A stretch of 64,000 nt of DNA from Meandrina meandrites (Eukaryota > Cnidaria > Anthozoa > Scleractinia > Meandrinidae). The notes under the pieces were generated by a model. It did not search any database, was not told the DNA's origin, and saw only the letters and a program-made list of their open reading frames with translations. A program made the position numbers and the translations under genes. The stretch covers positions 19,527,993 through 19,591,992 of the forward strand of contig OY855908.1 in assembly GCA_963693305.1 (NCBI GenBank). The letters run 5' to 3'. Positions 35,122 through 43,501 of the stretch are shown piece after piece (the stretch's first letter is position 1; every line of letters begins with the position of its first letter).

Positions 35122-35404
35122 AGTAGTATAGTCGGAGTCTGACTAAAACCATCTCGGGCGCACCTAAATTTCTAACCTCTTCAGGAGACTAGTAGTCAGG
35201 GACCAAAAATCAAACCACGCTCGCATGCTCGCGTGCCTTGATTTTAAGTCCCTGACTATAGTCTCCTAAAGAGGAAAGAAATTTAGGAGCTGCTCGATAG
35301 TTTTAGTCAGACTCCGACTATACTACTTAGGAAAAAAGGACGCAGGAGGCGGCAGGGAACATAGGGGACAAGCAATTAGAGAATTGACACCGTGCTGTAT
35401 AAAA
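35122..35404 (+). repeat. Polinton left TIR
   Basis: 283 bases, complementary to 51408-51690. The outer 206 bases (35122-35327) are themselves an imperfect palindrome: they begin AGTAGTATAGTCGGAGTCTG and end with the complement of that string. The inner end is GTGCTGTATAAAA, a TATA box pointing into the element. Confidence 0.92.
35397..35404 (+). promoter_or_regulatory. TATA box in left TIR, facing PolB
   Basis: GTATAAAA occupies the innermost bases of the TIR, 78 bases before the PolB start codon. It would place transcription start near 35430. The same motif is present, inverted, in the right TIR. Confidence 0.45.
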
Positions 35405-35481
35405 GTTTTTCAATTAGAGAAATACAACATTAAGTTAACAACAATTAATTAAATAAAAAATATTTTTCTACATAATATACA

Positions 35482-38400
35482 ATGGACGAAATAGACCTCG
35501 AATCTCTCGAACAGGAACTTGCAAAAATAGACCCCGCAGAACTGCGGTATTTATCGCAACTTCTTTCAGAAAACGTACCCGCAGTGAAAAAGATAATAAG
35601 GAATGTGCTAGAAGAACCAATTCCAGAAACCACAAAGAAGCGTTTACGACCACCTTTACAACCAAAACCTTACCAACCAATAGCACCACCTAGAAAAAGG
35701 AACAGAAGACAACAACTTCTGAGACAATTCGACCCCATTCAACCGAATAACATAAGAAATGTGACAGACTACCAGAATGAGATTCTGAATCTGTATGAAG
35801 ACACAAAATTCGAGGGTGAAGAGAGCAGCGGGAGGCGGTTCAAGAGATGGCGCATCATAAAAGATCTGAATAAAGACCAAACAGCAAAATTCATGGAAAA
35901 ATTAAGAAAGGAAGTAAGAACATCATTTTTTATAAGGTACGTTTACGCAATTAATTTACGCAACATTGAAGACGGCACCTTTCTAACCTTCTACCAAACA
36001 GAAAAAGGTTCTCGATGGATAAACAAGCTAGAAGACGCGGAAAACTGGATAAGGGAAAAGGAGGAAGAACGTCTAGAAATAGATAATATCGAAAGGCCAA
36101 ACACAAAATGGATCTTCGACCACTACTTCGCAGTTGATGTAAAAGTTGTGATTGACCGTCAACCGCTAATGGGGACAGGTCTATTGCCGGACTGGCTGCG
36201 TAAACAAGCAAACACGGGGAGAAAACAAGCAATGGTGACGCTGGACACGTATAGGGATAACCCGTGTTTATGGCGCTGTATCGCTGTGCATAAAGGTGCA
36301 AGGCCAGATCGAAGCACAGAAGCAGCCCGCGGTCTGGCCAAGAGTTTCTTCAAGCTCCACGAAACACCGACCAATTGTGTAAAAACCTCACTAGATGAAA
36401 TAGAAAAGGTAGAAATGCACCTGAACAAGGGCGCCACTTTCTCAGATTGGCTCGGGATAAGAGTTTATATACCAGAGTGTTTAGATGATAAAGAAGTAGT
36501 ATGGCATCTGACAAGAAATCCGTCACCAAAGTTAAAAAACATAATGACAATAGGAATTTACGGGGAGCACGCATTTTTGATAAAAGACATAACAAAGTTA
36601 GCGAAAACTTACGAATGCAACCATTGCCACGCAAGATTTACAAAGGTTTCCAATCTCCAACGTCATGCTGATAGATGCGCCCAAGGGAAAACTGTAATAG
36701 ATTGCCCAGGAGAAAAGGTGGAAGCGCCGCAGTCAGTGTATCAGAAAGCATTTTACCCGAAGCAAAAAGCCTCGAAAGAATCAATACAGTGGTTGGAGTA
36801 CGTGGCAAAGCACTGGAAAATTCCAATAGCCCACGCAATGTCAGGGCACGGAGGAGAGCGATGGGTAGAGAAAAGGTCAGTTGACGGGTACAACCATGAG
36901 AGAAAGTTAGTTCTGCAGTATCACGGATGCTACTGGCACGGGTGTCCAAAATGTCACCCCGATCGTAACACAGTAATAGAACATTGCGGAAGAACAAGAG
37001 AAGAACTCTTCCAAACAACAAAGAGAAGAACGGCTTATCTCCGAAAGGAAGGATACAAAGTAATAGAGTGTTGGGCGTGCGAAGTCGGAGACAAATATGT
37101 AGAAGAACTCCCAGAAGCAAAGACAAAAAGTTACCCACACGCAATTTTGTATGATTTTGAGGCATACGGAGACAAAAATCAGCGGAAGGAGCTGACAGAC
37201 AGACTCACAATCGAGAACGTACACGTCCCAGTCTCGGTTAGCATCGGCGACACGCATGAAAGAGAGCCAACCCATATCTGTGAAAAAGATCCCACAGAGC
37301 TGATCCGCAAGTTCGCAGAAGAGTTAGAAAGACGCGGAAAAAACATCAGGAAACAGGTAAGAGATGAATTTATGCCAGCAGACATCACCCTGCTGCCAAA
37401 AGACCAAAAGAAAAAAATAGAGGAATGGTGCGACCAGGTCCCAGTACTCGGCTTCAACTCGGGGAAATACGATCTCAATCTAATAAAGGCACACTTCGTT
37501 AAAAAGCTGGCAGACACAGCCAGCAAAGTCAGAGTGGCGAAGAACAGTAACAAAATAATGTTCTTACTGACAAAAGGCTTCCGTTTTCTAGACATAATGA
37601 ACTACCTCGGCCCAGGAACCTCATACGAGAAATGGGTAAAAGCCTACGACTGCGAGACAACAAAATCATGGCTCCCATACGAGTGGTTCGACGATATTAA
37701 AAAGCTGGATTACCCAGGATTGCCGGATTACCCAGATTGGTACTCAAATTTGAAAGGAGGCTTTACATTAAAACTGACAGAATGGAAAGCCTGCAAACAG
37801 ACGTTCTGGGAAGAGGGGATGAAAACATTTAAAGACTGGGTGCGGTACTACAACAATCTAGATGTAGCCCCAGGATTAGAGGCGCTGGAAAAGATGAGAA
37901 ACTTCTACACAGAAAAGGGGATCGACATAATGAAAGATGCAGTCAGCATCCCAGGTGTAAGCTTGCACTACCTGTTAAAGGGAGCAATAGAGCGCAACGC
38001 AGAACTATACGCCCCAAGCAAAGAAGCATATGAGATGTTAAAAGAAGCTGTTGTTGGAGGGCCGAGCCTCGTTTTTACAAGGTACCATGAAGTGGGAAAA
38101 ACCAGAATAAGGTCACATCAAGTTGCTAATCCACAACTGTGCCAAAACATTCTCGGCTACGATGCCAACGCGCTGTATCTCTCAACAATGCTAAAAGATA
38201 TGCCCTGCGGAAAAGAAAGAGTTGAACACTACGATGACGATTTGGTAATGCCCATGGTACTAACACAAAATCTCAAAGAAGGAAGCTGGTTCGGGTTTGC
38301 GGAAGTAGACATAGAGATTCCGAAGCACTTACACCCGAAGTTCGAAGAAATGTGCCCATTCTTCTACAACAAAGTGGTGCCAGCGGAAGCAGTACCCGAG

Positions 38401-39510
38401 CATATGATCAAATACTTGACGGACACAGGCAGAAACCGCGGAGACGGGAGAAAACTCGTGGGAGCATTGTCGGCACAGAGGATACTACTATATGCACCGC
38501 TGTTGAAATGGTACATAAACCACGGGGCGGAAATAACAAAGGTATATCGGACAATTGACTACAAACCGGCAAAAATCTTTTCTTGGTTCGTGGAACAAGT
38601 CACGGAGGCCCGCCGGACAGGAGATGTAGAAAAAAGCAAAGCACTGCTGGCGGATATATTCAAACTGTTGGGAAACAGTGGGTATGGAAAGCTCATCGAA
38701 GCCTTGGAACGGCAAACAAACGTGATATACACAAAAGATGAGAAGGTAGTTGACAGAGCAATGCGAAGCACGTATTTCACCACTCTGGATGAGATAGGAG
38801 CAGCGTATGAGTTAGAAAGCCGAAAGCCCCGGATCACAATAAGACGTCCATTTCAGATAGGAATCGCGGTATACCAGCTGGCAAAGCTGAGGATGTTGGA
38901 ATTCTATTATGACTTCCTAGACAGGTACATTGACAGAAAGGATTTCGAGCTGATCCAGATGGACACGGACAGCAACTATTTGGCAATATCAGGAAAGGAA
39001 CTCGAAGACATAGTGAGGCCAGAGCTGAGAGAAGAATTCGAGGAAGAAAAAAAGAATTGGTTGGCATGGAGCAAGTGGAATTGGCGAATACCAAATAAGG
39101 AACTCGAGGACACAGTGCACCCAGAGTTGAAAGAAGAATTTGCAGCAAAAAAAGGGGATTGGAAGGCCTGGAAACAGTGGAGAGGGAGAATACCAGGGCT
39201 ATTTAAGCAGGAGTTTGCGGGGGAGCGGATGATAGCGCTGTGCTCAAAATGTTATTTCGCGGATGACAGGGGAGAAAAGCAGAAGCTAAGCACAAAAGGG
39301 GTGTCAAAGAAGCAAAACTCCATTACCTGGCAACGTTTCAAAGCGGCGTTGGAAGGCAACAAAGATATGGCAACAAACAGAGGGTTCCGGATGCGGGAAG
39401 GGAAAATAGTGACATACGAGCAGGAGAAGCTGGGGCTGAGTGCTTATTATGACAAACGATGGGTGCTGCCCGATGGGATACACACCGAACCTATCGAATA
39501 TCACATTTAG
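35482..39510 (+). CDS. polB: Protein-primed family B DNA polymerase with zinc finger and endonuclease-like insert
   Basis: This 1342-residue frame replicates the element. The start MDEIDLESLEQEL follows the TIR promoter. A C2H2 finger lies at about residues 377-398 (CNHCHARFTKVSNLQRHADRC-type spacing), followed by a Vsr-like endonuclease-type region with YHGCYWHGCPKCH near 479-491. Exonuclease motifs: YDFEAYGD (about 557), FNSGKYDLN (about 658) and YNNLDVAP (about 790). Polymerase motifs: YDANALYLS (A, about 893), LLGNSGYGKL (B, about 1063) and QMDTDSNYLA (C, about 1160). Just after motif C a 34-residue unit is tandemly duplicated. The endonuclease assignment rests on resemblance only. Confidence 0.93.
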   Translation: MDEIDLESLEQELAKIDPAELRYLSQLLSENVPAVKKIIRNVLEEPIPETTKKRLRPPLQPKPYQPIAPPRKRNRRQQLLRQFDPIQPNNIRNVTDYQNEILNLYEDTKFEGEESSGRRFKRWRIIKDLNKDQTAKFMEKLRKEVRTSFFIRYVYAINLRNIEDGTFLTFYQTEKGSRWINKLEDAENWIREKEEERLEIDNIERPNTKWIFDHYFAVDVKVVIDRQPLMGTGLLPDWLRKQANTGRKQAMVTLDTYRDNPCLWRCIAVHKGARPDRSTEAARGLAKSFFKLHETPTNCVKTSLDEIEKVEMHLNKGATFSDWLGIRVYIPECLDDKEVVWHLTRNPSPKLKNIMTIGIYGEHAFLIKDITKLAKTYECNHCHARFTKVSNLQRHADRCAQGKTVIDCPGEKVEAPQSVYQKAFYPKQKASKESIQWLEYVAKHWKIPIAHAMSGHGGERWVEKRSVDGYNHERKLVLQYHGCYWHGCPKCHPDRNTVIEHCGRTREELFQTTKRRTAYLRKEGYKVIECWACEVGDKYVEELPEAKTKSYPHAILYDFEAYGDKNQRKELTDRLTIENVHVPVSVSIGDTHEREPTHICEKDPTELIRKFAEELERRGKNIRKQVRDEFMPADITLLPKDQKKKIEEWCDQVPVLGFNSGKYDLNLIKAHFVKKLADTASKVRVAKNSNKIMFLLTKGFRFLDIMNYLGPGTSYEKWVKAYDCETTKSWLPYEWFDDIKKLDYPGLPDYPDWYSNLKGGFTLKLTEWKACKQTFWEEGMKTFKDWVRYYNNLDVAPGLEALEKMRNFYTEKGIDIMKDAVSIPGVSLHYLLKGAIERNAELYAPSKEAYEMLKEAVVGGPSLVFTRYHEVGKTRIRSHQVANPQLCQNILGYDANALYLSTMLKDMPCGKERVEHYDDDLVMPMVLTQNLKEGSWFGFAEVDIEIPKHLHPKFEEMCPFFYNKVVPAEAVPEHMIKYLTDTGRNRGDGRKLVGALSAQRILLYAPLLKWYINHGAEITKVYRTIDYKPAKIFSWFVEQVTEARRTGDVEKSKALLADIFKLLGNSGYGKLIEALERQTNVIYTKDEKVVDRAMRSTYFTTLDEIGAAYELESRKPRITIRRPFQIGIAVYQLAKLRMLEFYYDFLDRYIDRKDFELIQMDTDSNYLAISGKELEDIVRPELREEFEEEKKNWLAWSKWNWRIPNKELEDTVHPELKEEFAAKKGDWKAWKQWRGRIPGLFKQEFAGERMIALCSKCYFADDRGEKQKLSTKGVSKKQNSITWQRFKAALEGNKDMATNRGFRMREGKIVTYEQEKLGLSAYYDKRWVLPDGIHTEPIEYHI
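38995..39198 (+). repeat. 102-bp in-frame tandem duplication within PolB
   Basis: AAGGAACTCGA recurs exactly 102 bases apart (38995 and 39097). It encodes two 34-residue units, KELEDIVRPELREEF... and KELEDTVHPELKEEF..., each ending with a WxAWxxWxxRIP pattern. The copies have diverged at many codons but keep the frame. Confidence 0.85.
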
Positions 39511-39518
39511 GTGGAGGT
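39511..39518. terminator. Convergent 3' ends of PolB and integrase with hairpin
   Basis: The PolB stop (39508-39510) and the integrase stop (39519-39521) converge. GTGGAGGTTTACCCCAC, which starts with the base just after the PolB stop and runs through the integrase stop, forms a short hairpin. A cleaner version, GTGGGGTTTACCCCAC, lies at 43015-43030. Confidence 0.3.
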
Positions 39519-40505
39519 TTACCCCACAGCTGGAGGTAATTCTGTATCCGGAGGTACCACAAGCAGTTCTTCACGTACAAAACCACGCTTAGGTCCGTCG
39601 CGCAAATAGTAGAGAACAGGTTGATTTGGTTTGGAAAAAGAACGTTCAAGGTTGTAAACTTTCAAAGACCAGATTGGATCAGTGGCTCTTTTCGCCCCGC
39701 CTTCAAGCTCACCAGGTTCGTACAAATACCGAACCATAACGATGGATGGGAGCTTTTTTTCGTTCAAACCAACAGGTCTCAAATATTTAGTTGACGGTTC
39801 TGCATAAACATTTTTTTTCTTGATTGCAGCAGCAGGTTTCATACCAATCAATCGAGTGACTTGGTTGTTCAGAGCAGAAACAACTTTGGGGAGCCTTTTT
39901 ACCCACACAGTAGACCGCAGACCCTCAGGTGAACGCATTTCAACCGCGTACTGGTGGCCAAACAAACGCTCAGCCAAGGTACGATTGAAACGTTCAACAA
40001 TAGCTTGGTCTCTATGAATTTCAGGGTGGCCGCGTCTGATAGAAGTTTTGTGATTTTCCATTTCTTTTGTAACAGCGCCCATAAATTCACGCCCAGGATC
40101 AACTTGCAACATCTGAGGCCACTTCAGAGGTCCACGTGTATAAATTGTCTTAAAAGCTTTGGCAACCTCATCAGAGTTTTTAGAGGTTAAAGGCTGAGCT
40201 TCTTTGAATCTGCTGGCAATATCAACAACGGTAAGCGCGTATTTGTAAGTGCTACGGCCCACTTTGTCATGTGGCAGAAAAAGAAGATCTGCCTGATGCA
40301 CTTTGTTGGGTGTAGGGACATCGAATTTTAGACGAGGAATGTAGCGCGGTGCGGGGAGGTAGATCTGCCAGAGCGCTTGTTTGAACAACCATTCTTTGGC
40401 AACAACTTCAGGAACCTTTGCAGCGACCGCTAATTTTTTAATGGCAGAAATGCCTTTCCAGTAACCCTGCGGACTGTAGTAATGCCGCTCTAATTTTTTA
40501 TCCAT
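39519..40505 (-). CDS. int: Retroviral-type integrase (DD35E)
   Basis: The 328-residue protein inserts the element into host DNA. After an N-terminal helical/HTH-like region (AVAAKVPEVVAKEWLFKQ) comes an rve core. Its catalytic triad is D73 (VHQADLLFLP), D136 (LQVDPGREF) and E171 (AIVERFNRT); the second Asp and the Glu are exactly 35 residues apart. The C-terminal part (YLYEPGELEGG, DPIWSLKVYNLE) looks like a small beta-barrel or chromo-like fold. It converges with PolB and is divergent from the next gene, with 10 bases between start codons. A TATTTAAAT motif lies in that gap. Confidence 0.93.
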   Translation of the reverse strand: MDKKLERHYYSPQGYWKGISAIKKLAVAAKVPEVVAKEWLFKQALWQIYLPAPRYIPRLKFDVPTPNKVHQADLLFLPHDKVGRSTYKYALTVVDIASRFKEAQPLTSKNSDEVAKAFKTIYTRGPLKWPQMLQVDPGREFMGAVTKEMENHKTSIRRGHPEIHRDQAIVERFNRTLAERLFGHQYAVEMRSPEGLRSTVWVKRLPKVVSALNNQVTRLIGMKPAAAIKKKNVYAEPSTKYLRPVGLNEKKLPSIVMVRYLYEPGELEGGAKRATDPIWSLKVYNLERSFSKPNQPVLYYLRDGPKRGFVREELLVVPPDTELPPAVG

Positions 40506-40515
40506 TTAAATAATT

Positions 40516-41019
40516 ATGCGCAGACATATATACATGGATACAAAACCTTACCTAAGGGGTGCGGGATACCCCCACAGTGAACAGCTAAAAGAAATGTTGA
40601 TAAAACAGCAGGAAGCGAAAATAAAAGAAATCAAGCCCGAAAAAGATCTTGACTACCGTTACGAGGGGGAATTCTACCCTGAGCCCGAAGAGATGGGTCA
40701 CCCTCCCAATCTAAAACTGTGGTATTTACTTGCGGTACTAAAAAAAGTCGGTATTTCTATAGATCAGGTCGGTGACGAAATGGGGCTGACCTTTTTGGGT
40801 AATGTCATTCACCAATTTAAGCTGACGAATCTCAGGCCATGTAACTACGTTTGTTTTTTATACAACTATTTTCAAAAGGTCTCACCTATCGATTGGCCGG
40901 CGAAAAAGGCAATACTGGGAAAGCTCACGAAAAGATTGCCGAAGATGGTACAAACCAGAAATAAAGCCGAAAAAAGTTTCAACGAATGGTGGTTGGAGGC
41001 AAACAGAAGTTGTCTTTGA
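40516..41019 (+). CDS. Polinton orphan protein, 167 aa
   Basis: An intact frame starts MRRHIYMDTKPYLRGAGYP, divergent from integrase. The centre reads LKLWYLLAVLKKVGISIDQV and RPCNYVCFLYNYF, predicted helical; the C-terminus is basic (KAILGKLTKRLPKMVQTR). There is no membrane segment or recognised catalytic motif. Its position between INT and the late genes is that of lineage-specific Polinton ORFs. Function unknown. An alternative start is the second Met, seven residues in. Confidence 0.7.
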   Translation: MRRHIYMDTKPYLRGAGYPHSEQLKEMLIKQQEAKIKEIKPEKDLDYRYEGEFYPEPEEMGHPPNLKLWYLLAVLKKVGISIDQVGDEMGLTFLGNVIHQFKLTNLRPCNYVCFLYNYFQKVSPIDWPAKKAILGKLTKRLPKMVQTRNKAEKSFNEWWLEANRSCL

Positions 41020-41026
41020 TGTTCTG

Positions 41027-41530
41027 TTAACCCTTTACCTTAGAGGTGTCTCCACTGTCAGTGTGGTTTGAAAACTGCAGTTTTATTTTTTTAGTAGTAA
41101 AGGTGTTGTACTTTTTCTCAATATCTTGATACTCGCCGTCAGAGATTTCACCATCGTCAAGAGCGGTTGATATGAGAGTGTTGATTGAGCTCAGCGTAGC
41201 TTCAGCCAAAGTCTGCATTTTTTTGTGTTTTTTCGCTTTACGCCGGAAAAATTTGATGGGGCCCATGCAGGAGGTTGACATCAATGAAAACAAGAGGCCA
41301 GTTGCGATTAAAGGCCCACCAACAACAATGCCAACCGCAGAAAGTGAAGCGCCCAGCCCAGAGCCTGTAAGAAGGGCAGCAACTCCGCCTGTTAACCCGC
41401 TTACTGTTTGACAACGCGTGTGCCACCGTCTAAACTTGGCTGAGGTTTGGTAGTAATGCGCCAACTGGTTTTCAAGATTTTTCTTCATCATTTCTATTTC
41501 AGCCAGCCGGAATTTTGTTACAGAATCCAT
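41027..41530 (-). CDS. Small membrane-type Polinton protein, 167 aa
   Basis: The N-terminus (MDSVTKFRLAEIEMMKKNLE) is helical. Two adjacent hydrophobic, Gly/Ala-rich segments follow (VSGLTGGVAALLTGSGLG and VGIVVGGPLIATGLLFSLM, about residues 44-86), then a Lys-rich loop (FFRRKAKKHKKM) and an acidic helix with DDGEISDGEYQDIEKKY. The layout suggests a two-pass membrane protein, as in small viral membrane proteins. I recall similar cnidarian proteins without a known role. The start is set by TATATA 5 bases upstream of the ATG. It converges with the 40516 gene. Confidence 0.65.
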   Translation of the reverse strand: MDSVTKFRLAEIEMMKKNLENQLAHYYQTSAKFRRWHTRCQTVSGLTGGVAALLTGSGLGASLSAVGIVVGGPLIATGLLFSLMSTSCMGPIKFFRRKAKKHKKMQTLAEATLSSINTLISTALDDGEISDGEYQDIEKKYNTFTTKKIKLQFSNHTDSGDTSKVKG

Positions 41531-41570
41531 TTCCTATATATGTGTTAAAAATATTTCGTGGGGTGTGGGG

Positions 41571-42434
41571 TTAGTCGCAATAGGTGTTGCGGTATTTTCC
41601 GGTTTTCTTGTCGTAAATTATTTGGTTACACGGTTCGGTTACTCTGGTAGGGTGTGTCCAGAACTTTTTGCTAAACAGACCGGTTTTCGTGTTAAAGGCA
41701 CCTTTTGCAATGTCACCACTCCAATACTTTTTAAACAAATCCTTATCACCACCTGTGATAGCCATGATTGACGCAGCCACATCTTGAGACTGTTGAAAGC
41801 CCGGAATCTTTTCGCCGATCTTTTTATTGATCGTTTCACCGACACCCAAACCCACCTTTTGCTTCGAGCTGATTGCGTTGCGCGCCGCGGCGTGACCCCA
41901 TTGCCGTTTGTTTTTGGGAATAGCGTCAAGCGCCTTCACCATTTTTTTGTCTGCATCATGTTTGCAGCCTTTCTCATTTTTCTTGCCTGCACAGACGGCA
42001 TAATCAACGTCATGCTGCATTGCAACTGCGTCCGTGGCGCCTGTGGGTTGCTGGTATATCTTCAAGATCTTCCCCGTTTTGGGGTCGTAAGAAAGCTGTT
42101 TTTCAAGAGGATTGTACGGCCCTGTATAGTTGTGGCCCGGAAGTGTCCACCCCTTTTTTGGCTTAGGCAGCTTGCCAATAGCTTTATGCAAATCAAAAGC
42201 CCCACCACGTTGGTAAAGAGGGTTTGTTGGGTCATCTACTCGATTACCCGCATAAATTCTCATATCATAATTACCACCACGTTGGGTACCCCCACTAATA
42301 AACCGTGTCTTGGTAATGCCACAACTTGCGCATTTTACTTTTAACATTCTTCTACCATTTTTTGCGGTAGTGTTTTTTTCACTTCCCGGTACGTTGGGTG
42401 TGAAACGCTTTTCCTTCACGCAGAATACCTCCAT
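41571..42434 (-). CDS. Parvovirus-type phospholipase A2 virion protein with zinc-ribbon N-terminus
   Basis: This 287-residue protein starts with a DUF5679-like module (FCVKEKRFTPN, AKNGRRMLKVKCASCG; Cys 5, 35, 38). Residues 96-108 (WTLPGHNYTGPYN) match the calcium-binding loop of parvoviral VP1 phospholipase A2 (PGxxYxGPxN). MQHDVDYAVC at 139-148 gives the catalytic His-Asp pair (H141, D142) with the following Tyr. In parvoviruses this domain breaches endosomal membranes during entry; a similar role here is inference. PLA2-like domains have been reported in Polinton-related adintoviruses. TATATAA lies just upstream of the ATG. The next gene has the same N-terminal module. Confidence 0.8.
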   Translation of the reverse strand: MEVFCVKEKRFTPNVPGSEKNTTAKNGRRMLKVKCASCGITKTRFISGGTQRGGNYDMRIYAGNRVDDPTNPLYQRGGAFDLHKAIGKLPKPKKGWTLPGHNYTGPYNPLEKQLSYDPKTGKILKIYQQPTGATDAVAMQHDVDYAVCAGKKNEKGCKHDADKKMVKALDAIPKNKRQWGHAAARNAISSKQKVGLGVGETINKKIGEKIPGFQQSQDVAASIMAITGGDKDLFKKYWSGDIAKGAFNTKTGLFSKKFWTHPTRVTEPCNQIIYDKKTGKYRNTYCD

Positions 42435-42456
42435 CTTATATAATTAAAGAAAATTC

Positions 42457-42987
42457 TCAGGCCGCTGTGTGACACCCGCCTTTCATCATATCTTTTGGTC
42501 TTAATCTGTTTGAGGCTTTAGTCAACAAATCCCCAGACAAAGCATCAATTGTGTAATTAACAGCTTTTCTCGCGATTGGTTTGGCTTTATTGGCTAACTT
42601 CTTCTGATACTCTGGTTGTCTCAGAAACTCGCTTGCAAAGTATCTTCCTTGTTTCACACCTTGCTTTGCTAAATAAGGAACTCCGTACTCAAAGAAAGCT
42701 TCAGCTGCTGTATTTCCAACTGTATCAAAAACTCCACCTCCAAACATTCTTTTTTCAGCGCGAGCAAGTTCTTCTCTCTTCTTTTTGGGTAAACCACTTC
42801 TGGTCCACTTAAATATTGGTTCTAAAATATTACCTCCTTCAACTCCACTAACAAATCTTGTCTTGGTAATGCCGCAGCTGGCGCATTTTACTTTAAGCAG
42901 TCTTCTGCCGTTTTTTGCGGTTGTAATTTTTTCACTTCCCACCACATTGGGTGTGAAGCGCTTTTCTTTCACACAGTAAACATCCAT
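42457..42987 (-). CDS. DUF5679-like module fused to orphan virion-type domain, 176 aa
   Basis: The first 46 residues (YCVKEKRFTPN, AKNGRRLLKVKCASCG) are almost identical to the start of the PLA2 protein downstream, a recent module duplication or gene conversion. The rest (PKKKREELARAEKRMFGGG, EYGVPYLAKQGVKQGRYF, NKAKPIARKAVNYTI) is basic and helical with a GGG linker, reminiscent of adenovirus-like minor capsid or core proteins. No enzyme motif is visible. TATATA stands 3 bases upstream of the ATG. The stop is 23 bases before the PLA2 gene, so the two are probably co-expressed or use serial promoters. Confidence 0.65.
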   Translation of the reverse strand: MDVYCVKEKRFTPNVVGSEKITTAKNGRRLLKVKCASCGITKTRFVSGVEGGNILEPIFKWTRSGLPKKKREELARAEKRMFGGGVFDTVGNTAAEAFFEYGVPYLAKQGVKQGRYFASEFLRQPEYQKKLANKAKPIARKAVNYTIDALSGDLLTKASNRLRPKDMMKGGCHTAA

Positions 42988-43014
42988 CCTATATAACTAG
43001 CAAAAATTCACTGG

Positions 43015-43030
43015 GGTGTGGGGTTTACCC
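43015..43030. terminator. Perfect 6-bp hairpin between DUF5679-like gene and protease gene
   Basis: GTGGGGTTTACCCCAC has a 6-base stem and TTTA loop. It lies just beyond the 3' end of the protease gene (stop at 43034-43036, minus strand). A role in 3'-end formation is inferred from position. Confidence 0.35.
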
Positions 43031-43033
43031 CAC

Positions 43034-43501
43034 TTATACATTATATGTAAAATAATCCTTCACCACAGCCTCGTTGGTGTGCGTATTTTCGGAAAACATG
43101 CTCAAAATTTCTCGAAATGTCCGCCCTTTGTTACGTTCGTTCAGAAAAAGCAGACAGTAGTAGCCGCAGCGCACGCTGAATTCCCACTGAAGCTGGTTGT
43201 CATTCCGAAGAAAGGTTTTGCTACCCTCGAGAATCAACTCAATTTCCCATTCCGCGGGCGGAGGTAAACCGAAAGAGTCAAAGTATTCGCGCCCGCCCCA
43301 GCAGCAAACCCAATGGGTGCCTGGCCCTCCAAGATCATCCATGTTGATTATACAAGGGGAGTGGTTTTTCATGTGGATCTCGTCTCTCGCAAATATACCT
43401 TTGATGGGGATTTTCAAGTATTGGCACCATCGCTGCAAGTCATAATCAGTTAAGGGGACATCAACGAAGGCGGGCTTTTTTTTGGTCACCCCAAGAACCA
43501 A
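43034..43501 (-). CDS. pro: Adenain-like cysteine protease (start uncertain)
   Basis: The protein matures virions in Polintons and adenoviruses. Counting from the upstream limit used here, the triad is H63 (PGTHWVCC), D75 (EYFDSFG) and C112 (VRCGYYC), with Gln 103 or 105 for the oxyanion hole (NDNQLQW). The adenain N-terminal part (LTDYDLQRWCQYL) precedes it. No in-frame ATG exists upstream of that part: the frame is open into the preceding gene with only a TTG at 43499-43501, and the first Met is at residue 44. It overlaps the 43461-43832 gene by 41 bases at a run of eight A. A frameshift, splicing, or a one-base error could explain this. Confidence 0.8.
   Translation of the reverse strand: MVLGVTKKKPAFVDVPLTDYDLQRWCQYLKIPIKGIFARDEIHMKNHSPCIINMDDLGGPGTHWVCCWGGREYFDSFGLPPPAEWEIELILEGSKTFLRNDNQLQWEFSVRCGYYCLLFLNERNKGRTFREILSMFSENTHTNEAVVKDYFTYNV

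Noticed and set aside
35951..39504. Long antisense frames under PolB
   Set aside because: Shadow frames of a gene with clear polymerase motifs.
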